From Candidatus Fermentithermobacillaceae bacterium (lineage in GTDB: Bacteria; Bacillota; Sulfobacillia; Fermentithermobacillales; Fermentithermobacillaceae): a stretch of 64,000 nt of DNA. The DNA lies in NCBI GenBank assembly GCA_012837895.1, contig DUQH01000035.1, positions 1-64,000 of the forward strand. Reading direction: 5' to 3'. This document shows positions 52,108-59,225 of this stretch, piece by piece. The stretch's first letter is position 1. The number at the start of each line of letters is the position of its first letter. Both the position numbers and the translations under genes were made by a program. The notes under the pieces are model-generated. The model made no database searches and was not told where the DNA came from. It worked only from the letters and a program-made list of their open reading frames with translations.

Positions 52108-53409
52108 ATGAAAATAAGTCATGAAGTCATCATTATCGGTGGTGGATGGTCCGGCGTTTCGGCAGCCCTGGCAGCAAAAAAGGCTGGGGCAGATACCGCC
52201 CTTTGCGAGAGGACTGATATGCTTCTCGGGGCGGGGCTGGTCGGGGGCATCATGCGCAACAACGGAAGGTTCGTAGCTGCAGAGGAATGCATAGCCATGG
52301 GATGTGGCGACTTGTTTGAGCTCACAGATTCTATTTCCCGCCACCGGAATATAGATTTCCCCGGCCACCGTCACGCCAGCCTGTACGACGTCCACCTGGC
52401 AGAACCGGCCGTAAGGGCCCTGTTGGTGAAACACGGTATTACACTGTACATGCAAAAGCGGATTACCCGGGCCAAACATCAAGATGGCAGGTTGCTGGAG
52501 GTAGAATCTGACGACGGCAATATATTTCAGGCAGGCGCCTTCGTGGACGCCACAGGCTCATCAGGCCCTCAAGGGATGTGTCAACGGCTCGGCAACGGGT
52601 GCGCGTCATGCATTCAACGCTGCCCCTCTTTTGGGCCAAGGGTAAGCATTGCCAGGCTAATGGGGTTGCCTGAATACATGACTTCGCGGCGCCAAGACAT
52701 ACCCGGAGGAGCTATGTCAGGCTCATGCAAGATATACAAAGAAACCTTGGCACAATCCCTCAGGGAAAAACTTGATGCAGAAGGAGTGGTGATCCTACCT
52801 GTTCCACGAAATATGGTAAACCACAGTAAATTGGACTCGAAAGTATGCCAGCAGTACGCCTTACCTGAATACGCCGAATCCCTGGTCCTTCTTGACACCG
52901 GCCATGCAAAACTCATGACATCCTATTTTCCCCTTGAACACCTGAGGCAGATCCCAGGTCTGGAAAACGCAAGGTATGCCGATCCTCTCGCAGGGAGCAA
53001 GGGCAACTCTATGCGGCTTACAGCGACAGTACCAAGAGACTCCACCATGCTCGCCACCGGCGCGCAGAACCTGTTCGTTGCGGGCGAAAAGGCAGGGATA
53101 TGCGTGGGCCACACTGAAGCCATTGTGACCGGAGCCCTTGCCGGCAGGAATGCGGCTTTACTCAGCAAGAAAAAGCCACTGACCCTTATCCCTGGCACAC
53201 TGGCAACCGGTGACTTCATAGCATTCAGCGCGATCAATGAACGTGGAAATCCTGCTGTGCCAGGTGGCTATGGTTTGCGTGCCTCCCACACTTTCGCCGG
53301 ATCTGTGTACTTTGAGCGGCTGAAAGCTTTGGGTCTCTACACCACCGATAAGGAATCCATAAGAAACCGTGTGCGGCAGGCCGGCATGGAAGGGGCGTTC
53401 CTCTCATAA
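52108..53409 (+). CDS. FAD-dependent oxidoreductase
   Basis: A 433-residue flavoprotein. The N-terminal dinucleotide fold is IIIGGGWSGVSAALAAKKAGAD, with a second FAD contact at NLFVAGEKAGICVGHTEAIVTG, similar to GidA/TrmFO/HdrA-type FAD_oxidored proteins. A four-cysteine stretch CQRLGNGCASCIQRC near residues 155-170 suggests an iron-sulfur site. It begins 27 nt after the PyrK-like gene, and a terminator follows, so the two form a bicistronic redox module. The donor and acceptor are unknown; flavin-based electron transfer is plausible but inferred. Confidence 0.82.
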   Translation: MKISHEVIIIGGGWSGVSAALAAKKAGADTALCERTDMLLGAGLVGGIMRNNGRFVAAEECIAMGCGDLFELTDSISRHRNIDFPGHRHASLYDVHLAEPAVRALLVKHGITLYMQKRITRAKHQDGRLLEVESDDGNIFQAGAFVDATGSSGPQGMCQRLGNGCASCIQRCPSFGPRVSIARLMGLPEYMTSRRQDIPGGAMSGSCKIYKETLAQSLREKLDAEGVVILPVPRNMVNHSKLDSKVCQQYALPEYAESLVLLDTGHAKLMTSYFPLEHLRQIPGLENARYADPLAGSKGNSMRLTATVPRDSTMLATGAQNLFVAGEKAGICVGHTEAIVTGALAGRNAALLSKKKPLTLIPGTLATGDFIAFSAINERGNPAVPGGYGLRASHTFAGSVYFERLKALGLYTTDKESIRNRVRQAGMEGAFLS

Positions 53410-53445
53410 GGGGCCGTTTTTGCCAAGGGGAGTTTTCCGAAGGTG

Positions 53446-53478
53446 GCAGGTGAGCTTTTGCGCTCACCTGCTTCTTTT
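53446..53478 (+). terminator. Terminator after the redox module
   Basis: GCAGGTGAGC (53446-53455) pairs exactly with GCTCACCTGC (53462-53471) around TTTTGC, followed by TTCTTTT. A third half-site TCTCACCTGC with TTTTT follows at 53480-53495, overlapping the end of the convergent ATPase gene. Confidence 0.8.
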
Positions 53479-53482
53479 GCTC

Positions 53483-56113
53483 TCACCTGCTTTTTGATTG
53501 ATAGGCGATTCTGAACACGTCCGGTATGACAGAAACCAGGAAGATAACCAGCCACTGGACGGCACTTAGGGGCACTGTGTCGAAGAGCACACCAAGCGCT
53601 GGTATTTGGACAGTAGCCAACAGCATAAGCCAGGAAAGCGCGCACGCGCCGATCAGGTACATATTGGAGAAAATCCCGATTTCAAATGGAGAATGGGTCT
53701 CCGACCGGCAATCAATCGCAGATACCAGCTGCACTGTAACCAGGGTGGCAAAGGCCATGGTGGAAGCAGTGGGCAGGTCCCATATCCTCAACGCTTCTAT
53801 GAACATGAGCAGCGTTGCAACGCCCACATATATGCCGCGCTCAAGTATCATCCGGCTCAATCCGCCGGCAAACAGACTTTCATCTGGGTCCCTGGGCGGC
53901 CTTTTCATTATTGAAGTATCCGGCGGATCCATGCTCAGGGCCAGCGCAGGCAAACCATCGGTCACCAGGTTCATCATTAATATCTGTATCGGGGTAAGCG
54001 GCATAGGCAATCCCAGCAGCACTGCAAACCCTACTGTAATCACTTCGCCAAGGTTGCACGACAGCATGTACCTGATGAATCTCCTGATGTTGTCGTAAAT
54101 TGCCCTACCCGCTTCCACTGCTTTCACAATGGTAGCAAAATTGTCATCAAGCAGCACTATTGAGCTTGACTCCCTTGCAATGTCGCTGCCTGATCTGCCC
54201 ATAGCCACCCCCACTGCTGCCTCTTTCAGCGCAGGCCCGTCGTTAATGCCGTCGCCTGTCATGGCTACTATATGTCCTTGTCTCTTGAGCGCCCGCACTA
54301 TTTTGAGCTTGTGGGCAGGCGACACCCGGGCGAACACGTTGTGCCCTTCCACAACTGTTCCAAGCACGCTGTCAGGCATGCTGTCCAGGAGTTCTCCTGT
54401 GACTCCCTGGGCGTCCCGGGGTAAGATATGAGTTTCCCTGGCAATGCTCTCTGCGGTCTTGAGATGGTCACCGGTAACAAGCACCGTCCTTATCCCTGCT
54501 AACCTGCATTTCTCCACTGATGAAGCTGCCTCGGACCTGAGCGGGTCTGCCATGGCAAGACATCCGAGCAACACAAGCCGGTCTTCCTTATACGGACCGG
54601 CCTTTCTACCTCGCTGTTCTTGCCGCTTCGCTACTGCAAGGATGCGCATGCCCCTGGCAGCCCTGGCGTTTATCCATTCCTCCCAGGCATATGTTTCTTC
54701 TACCCCAACCTTGAGCACCCTGCCCCTGGCTTCCTGAGCAGCACACAAAGGGATAACCGTGTCCGGGGCGCCCTTTACACAAATCAGGGGCCCGCCCGGC
54801 ATGTCTACCATCACACTCATCATCCTGCTTTCAGGCGTGAAAGGGTTGGTGTCAATACGGGGATACTGTGTGTCAAGGGTAGCTGGATCGTATCCAAGAC
54901 TCAAGTACCCGGCTACAATCGCTTGCTCAGTGGGGTCCTCCATGACATCTGCATAATCACCGGGTGGATGCCTTGCATCCGATGCCAGCACTGCAACCTC
55001 AAGGATGTGCTCTGCAAGTGTCCGGTTCTTATGGGACCTGAAGTCTCCAAATACTGTTTCTATCCCTCCGGCACCAGGCACCCCGATTTCCACGACTTCC
55101 ATCTGGTTCGTTGTAAGGGTCCCCGTCTTATCGGTGCATATCACAGTAACTGAACCCAAGGTTTCGATTGCTTCAAGTTTCCTCACCACAGCACCTTTTC
55201 TGGCCATTTCTTGAACTCCCATTGCTAGACATAGAGTCACTGTGGCAGGCAGCCCCTCGGGAATAGCAGCCACCGCTAAACTCACTGCAGTGAGAAACAT
55301 GTCATGGAAAGGTATTCCCCTGAAAAACCCGATGGCAGCAAGCGCCACGCATATGCCAAGACAAGAAGCCAATAGTGCCTTACTCAGAGACTCCAACCTG
55401 GATTCCAGGGGAGTCTTTTGGCTCTCTGCAGCTTGCAGCAAGCTTGCTATCTGACCCATTTCGGTCCTCATCCCTGTGGCGGTGACAACCATAACGCCAC
55501 TGCCCCTTGTCACCAAAGTACCTGAATATACCATGTTCTTCCGTTCAGAAAGCCCTGTGGCTTCAGGCAACACTGTTTCAGAATGTTTGCTAACAGGAAA
55601 AGGTTCGCCTGTGAGTATCGACTCTTCCAGTTGAAGTGACTCAGACGCCACCAGCCTGCCGTCGGCGGGCACCCTTACCCCGGGCCAAAGCAAGACAATA
55701 TCCCCTGGAACCACTGTTTCAGGATGGATCTCTACTGTGGCCCCATTACGCAGCACGCAACAAACTGAAGGCGAATAAACCTCCAGCGCTTTGAGTGACT
55801 CCTCGGCCTTGTACTCCTGAACCATCCCCAGCAAGGCATTGAGGAGCACAATCGCTGATATTACCAGGGCATCAACTACTTCTCCCATGAAGGCGGAGAT
55901 AGCAGTAGCTCCCAGAAGGGTTACTACCATGGGATCTGTGAATTGGGACCATAGCAACTTGAGCCATCCAGGCTTTGCCTTCTTGACGATCTTGTTCGGG
56001 CCCCACCTAGAAAGCCGCCGCCTGGCTTCCCTTGTATGAAGTCCGGTTGAAGCGTCACTTCCAAGAAGCTTCACAGCGTCTTGCCACGTGAGAGAATGGA
56101 ATCGATAGGACAT
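53483..56113 (-). CDS. P-type calcium-transporting ATPase (P2A)
   Basis: An 876-residue pump with ten predicted transmembrane helices. N-terminal cation ATPase domain (WQDAVKLLGSDASTGL), actuator TGEPFPVSK, phosphorylation site CTDKTGTLTTNQM, P-domain MTGDGINDGPALKEA. M4 has AAIPEGLPATVT and M6 has MNLVTDGLPALALSMDPPD, which give the Glu, Asn and Asp ligands of SERCA/PMR1-type Ca2+ pumps. It should export Ca2+ (or Mn2+) from the cytoplasm. ATG 56113 is the start. The candidate structured RNA lies directly upstream, on the opposite strand. Confidence 0.94.
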   Translation of the reverse strand: MSYRFHSLTWQDAVKLLGSDASTGLHTREARRRLSRWGPNKIVKKAKPGWLKLLWSQFTDPMVVTLLGATAISAFMGEVVDALVISAIVLLNALLGMVQEYKAEESLKALEVYSPSVCCVLRNGATVEIHPETVVPGDIVLLWPGVRVPADGRLVASESLQLEESILTGEPFPVSKHSETVLPEATGLSERKNMVYSGTLVTRGSGVMVVTATGMRTEMGQIASLLQAAESQKTPLESRLESLSKALLASCLGICVALAAIGFFRGIPFHDMFLTAVSLAVAAIPEGLPATVTLCLAMGVQEMARKGAVVRKLEAIETLGSVTVICTDKTGTLTTNQMEVVEIGVPGAGGIETVFGDFRSHKNRTLAEHILEVAVLASDARHPPGDYADVMEDPTEQAIVAGYLSLGYDPATLDTQYPRIDTNPFTPESRMMSVMVDMPGGPLICVKGAPDTVIPLCAAQEARGRVLKVGVEETYAWEEWINARAARGMRILAVAKRQEQRGRKAGPYKEDRLVLLGCLAMADPLRSEAASSVEKCRLAGIRTVLVTGDHLKTAESIARETHILPRDAQGVTGELLDSMPDSVLGTVVEGHNVFARVSPAHKLKIVRALKRQGHIVAMTGDGINDGPALKEAAVGVAMGRSGSDIARESSSIVLLDDNFATIVKAVEAGRAIYDNIRRFIRYMLSCNLGEVITVGFAVLLGLPMPLTPIQILMMNLVTDGLPALALSMDPPDTSIMKRPPRDPDESLFAGGLSRMILERGIYVGVATLLMFIEALRIWDLPTASTMAFATLVTVQLVSAIDCRSETHSPFEIGIFSNMYLIGACALSWLMLLATVQIPALGVLFDTVPLSAVQWLVIFLVSVIPDVFRIAYQSKSR

Positions 56114-56137
56114 AGAGTGCAGGATCCCTCCACTGAG

Positions 56138-56167
56138 TTGTCGTTAGGGCTATCTCAAAAATCTTAT
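56138..56167 (+). promoter_or_regulatory. Candidate promoter of the large structured RNA
   Basis: TTGTCG (56138-56143), 18 nt, then TCTTAT (56162-56167), 4/6 matches in each box. The predicted start (about 56172-56174) falls just before the first helix of the RNA, which supports it. Confidence 0.45.
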
Positions 56168-56171
56168 GACC

Positions 56172-56665
56172 GGGCCACCGTAATATGTCTGAACGGTGAG
56201 TACCCAGCCGCCTGAAAAAACCCGCCCCGGAGTGAATATCCTGGAGGCAAAGGGGAAATCACTAATCCCGGGTCCATCATAGCCGGGCAAAGATCAGCCA
56301 GGGCGGAGTGGTCCTGGTTGGTCGGGCAAAGGTGGCAACACCCGCGCTAAGGTGTTGTCGCCGGCGCGAAGGTCATATTGCTTCTTGGAAAACCATGTAG
56401 TGCGGTTTAAGGGTCTGAAATTACCCTCGTAGGTAATTTCAGGCTCGGTAGAGAGGCAATATGGCTGAGCTAAGATCGTTCAAATTGCCGTATGGGTCTG
56501 GATTACCGCGAGGTAATTCAGGTTCAAAAGGTAGTTTGAATGGTCGAGCACAGGTCATCCGGTTGCGGTTCAGGATTCATAAAGCATGGGTTCTAACACC
56601 GTGGCCTGATGGCCGAAAGCGAAGGTTATGATGGGCCGGTTCCATCCCGGCGCCATCATACCTTC
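56172..56665 (+). ncRNA. Candidate large structured non-coding RNA, about 490 nt
   Basis: This 560-bp gap between two P-type ATPase genes has no plausible reading frame but many long helices. Examples: 56292-56302 with 56313-56323 (11 bp), 56331-56342 with 56351-56362 (12 bp), 56371-56381 with 56456-56466 (11 bp) enclosing 56415-56425 with 56432-56442 (11 bp), 56474-56489 with 56530-56545 (16 bp) enclosing 56498-56507 with 56512-56521 (10 bp, GCGA tetraloop), and a last hairpin 56622-56664. About eleven pairs are G.U if the RNA is read on the plus strand; they would be A.C mismatches on the minus strand. This fixes the sense strand. It is not RNase P, tmRNA or SRP RNA by conserved motifs. OLE-type RNA is possible from size and host, but I cannot confirm it. 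Confidence 0.7.
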
Positions 56666-56675
56666 TCAACCACCG

Positions 56676-58712
56676 TTAACCCTTAGTGTCTGAAACTCCA
56701 GGATGCCTCAGTATCCTCAAACCATTGAATGTGACAAGTACAGCAGCGCCTGAGTCAGCAAGCACAGCCAGCCAGAGGGGAAGCACTCCTCCAAACACCA
56801 TGACCAACGCCAAGAGCTTTATGGCAATGGAAAATGCCACGTTTTGGACAATCAAACTGCGGGCTTTCCCTGCCAAACCGATTGCCCAAGGCACAGTCCG
56901 CAGATCGTTCTTCATGAGGGCAATGCCTGCAGTTTCCAGCGCCACATCAGTGCCTTTTCCCATGGCAATTCCCACACTTGCTGCTGCCAGAGATGGGGCA
57001 TCGTTAGCCCCGTCGCCTACCATGGCAACATGTTCAAACTCATCCATGAGTTTACGTATATATGCGACCTTATCCCCAGGCATAAGGCCTGCCTCTACCT
57101 TACCGATTCCGGCCTCTGCTGCCACAACGGCGGCAGTAGCCCTATTGTCACCGGTGAGCATTACAACTTCCTTACCTTTCTCAAGAAGCTCCGAAATCGC
57201 ATCCCTGGCTTCAGGCCGGATTGCATCTGAAAGGCAAACAGCGCCCAAGACATCCCTTCCGCTTCCCACAAACACTACTGTCTTGCCTTGGCTCCGGAAC
57301 TTATCTGCAGTCTCTTGCAGGTAGGCAGGCATATCAATTCCCAATCCTGCAAACAAGTTCTCGCTGCCCACGTATGCTGTTTCATTGTTCACTGTTGCAT
57401 ACGCTCCTTTGCCCCTGATTGAGGTAAAGTTCTCGCCTGGAACGAACCTGACTCCTTTAGCCTGGGCTTCGTCTACTATAGCCCTTGCCAGCGGATGCTC
57501 TGATCTAGACTCCACTGCTGCGGCAATTCCGAGCAGATCACCGGCCGTAACGGAATTGCCCGGCCGCAAGATAACTTGGTCCACAGTAAGTTTTCCCTGT
57601 GTAACAGTCCCTGTCTTGTCCATTGCCACCGCCTTTACAGTCCCTAATGCCTCAAGATATGTCCCGCCTTTTATGAGAACCCCGTTTCTCGCGGCCCTGG
57701 CAATAGAGGCTACAACCGTAACCGGAGTTGAAATCACCAAGGAACAGGGACAAGACACTATGAGTACCGTGAGTCCCCTGTAAACCCAAGGCCTCCACGC
57801 CTGGTTGAGCAGCAGGGGCACACCGGCTGCCAGTGCCACCGAAAGTACAAGCATAAGCGGGGTCCAATAGCCTGCAAAAGTATCGACTAACCTCTGGGAT
57901 CTGGCCCTTTGGTGCTGGGATTGCTCAACCATGGCTATTATCCGTGCAAGGGTCGTGTCTCCTGGCATTCTGGTAACCAGGATATCAAGGGTGCCTTCAC
58001 CGTTGAGGCTTCCTGCAAACACCTGGCTTCCCGGCTGTTTGTCAACGGGGATGGATTCTCCCGTTATGTGCGATTGGTCGACTGAGGACGCGCCTGACAC
58101 AACTTCACCGTCAACAGGGATTTTCTCACCGGGAAACACAACCACAGTATCCCCTGGCACCACTTCCCCGGCAGCGATCACAGAAAACCGGTCACCAAGC
58201 TTTACCCGGGCGGTCAAAGGTGAAAGATCCATGATATCCCTTATGGACTTCCTGGTCCTCTCTCCCGCCTTTTGTTCCAGGTATTCACCTATACTGAAAA
58301 GAGTCAGCACAGCCGCGCCTTCGGCCCATTCGCCTAGCACCATTGCCCCGACACCGGCAACGGTTGTGAGGAAGTTAATATCTGCGCCTTTCCCAGAAAC
58401 AAGCGCGCCCAAACCTGCCCTGGCAACAGGGACGCCGGCAGCCACCGCCGCAATCATGTATGGGATTTTATAGGCTGAATACCCAAGACGGCGCAGGACA
58501 AAACCGAACACGATTCCAATGATTCCGAGAAGCGGTGGCAGAAGTTCTCTTACGCTACCGCGCTCCCCTTCCCTATGGGCAAGGGTGATAGCATGGCTAT
58601 GATTACAGTCGCAACCGCTTTCATAAACATGTAGATGTGTGTGAGAATGGTGTAGCTTGCCGCGTCCTTGGCTGCAGCTGCACATCTCTGCAGCATTTGT
58701 TCTCTTGCGCAT
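56676..58712 (-). CDS. Heavy-metal P-type ATPase (Zn/Cd/Pb type)
   Basis: A 678-residue P1B pump. The transport site in M6 is VSCPCSLVIS; phosphorylation AMDKTGTVTQG; nucleotide-site SEHPLARAIV; hinge MVGDGANDAPSLAAA. Late Asp in LAVLADSGAAVLVTFN fits P1B-2 (Zn2+/Cd2+/Pb2+). There is no folded HMA domain; instead the first 45 residues are rich in His and Cys (MCSCSQGRGKLHHSHTHLH, then CDCNHSHAITLAH), a likely metal-binding tail. It follows the ArsR-type repressor by 31 nt, forming a metal efflux operon. Confidence 0.95.
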   Translation of the reverse strand: MRKRTNAAEMCSCSQGRGKLHHSHTHLHVYESGCDCNHSHAITLAHREGERGSVRELLPPLLGIIGIVFGFVLRRLGYSAYKIPYMIAAVAAGVPVARAGLGALVSGKGADINFLTTVAGVGAMVLGEWAEGAAVLTLFSIGEYLEQKAGERTRKSIRDIMDLSPLTARVKLGDRFSVIAAGEVVPGDTVVVFPGEKIPVDGEVVSGASSVDQSHITGESIPVDKQPGSQVFAGSLNGEGTLDILVTRMPGDTTLARIIAMVEQSQHQRARSQRLVDTFAGYWTPLMLVLSVALAAGVPLLLNQAWRPWVYRGLTVLIVSCPCSLVISTPVTVVASIARAARNGVLIKGGTYLEALGTVKAVAMDKTGTVTQGKLTVDQVILRPGNSVTAGDLLGIAAAVESRSEHPLARAIVDEAQAKGVRFVPGENFTSIRGKGAYATVNNETAYVGSENLFAGLGIDMPAYLQETADKFRSQGKTVVFVGSGRDVLGAVCLSDAIRPEARDAISELLEKGKEVVMLTGDNRATAAVVAAEAGIGKVEAGLMPGDKVAYIRKLMDEFEHVAMVGDGANDAPSLAAASVGIAMGKGTDVALETAGIALMKNDLRTVPWAIGLAGKARSLIVQNVAFSIAIKLLALVMVFGGVLPLWLAVLADSGAAVLVTFNGLRILRHPGVSDTKG

Positions 58713-58743
58713 CTGCTATCACGCCTTTCAGTCCGGATTCCTG

Positions 58744-59055
58744 TTAACCGTGTTGTGCATGCTGGAAAGCTTCGTCCAGAAGCCTTACCACGTGCTCGTC
58801 GTCAAGGGAGTAATATACCCTCTGGCCCTCTCTTCTGCTCTTGACCAATCGTGACGCACGTAAAAGCCTCAGATGATGAGATATATTCGAAACCGAGGCA
58901 TCTAATGCACCGGCCAGATCGTGAACGCACCATTCACCTTGGGATAGGAGCCACAGTATTGACACCCTGGTCTCATCTGCCATGATCTTGAAAATTGACA
59001 CCACATAATTCATGTTAGGCACCCGGCAAGCTTTGCCGCCTGATCCCTGGGACAT
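58744..59055 (-). CDS. ArsR/SmtB-family metal-sensing repressor (CzrA-like)
   Basis: About 103 residues with a winged helix (FKIMADETRVSILWLLSQGEWCVHDLAGAL; SVSNISHHLRLLRASRLVKSRREGQRVYYSL). The C-terminal helix has the alpha-5 metal site of CzrA/SmtB: D-x-H, ten residues, H-x2-H (in DEHVVRLLDEAFQHAQHG). It should release DNA when Zn2+ (or Co2+/Cd2+) binds. ATG 59055 has GGGGG 8 nt upstream. It is first in the operon with the Zn/Cd ATPase and probably represses itself at 59065-59110. Confidence 0.93.
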   Translation of the reverse strand: MSQGSGGKACRVPNMNYVVSIFKIMADETRVSILWLLSQGEWCVHDLAGALDASVSNISHHLRLLRASRLVKSRREGQRVYYSLDDEHVVRLLDEAFQHAQHG

Positions 59056-59073
59056 TATGTACACCCCCCTATA

Positions 59074-59110
59074 ACTAATTATTGATCATTTATTCAAATA
59101 TTCAATACCC
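59074..59110 (-). promoter_or_regulatory. Operator/promoter region of the metal efflux operon
   Basis: A/T-rich region with the dyad TTGA-8-TCAA on the minus strand (within TTGAATAAATGATCAA) and a TTGAAT box 17 nt from TTATAG. ArsR/SmtB operators are A/T-rich dyads overlapping the promoter. The exact footprint is not certain. Confidence 0.5.
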
Positions 59111-59225
59111 TTTGCCGGTTTTTTGTTCTCTTTTGCTATTGAAGGTATCCGCTAGTTCGCCGGAGAAATTGACCCAACGGAAGTGTCTTCACAGAAAATG
59201 CCACGACAAGGAGGTAGTCACTCAC

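Noticed and set aside
56172-56665. RNase P RNA, tmRNA or SRP RNA
   Set aside because: The conserved GAGGAAAGTCC, tRNA-like ends and GGAAGC tetraloop regions are absent.
56114-56675. Minus-strand riboswitch or leader of the Ca2+-ATPase gene
   Set aside because: The G.U pairs in the helices become A.C mismatches on the minus strand; the plus strand is the folded one.
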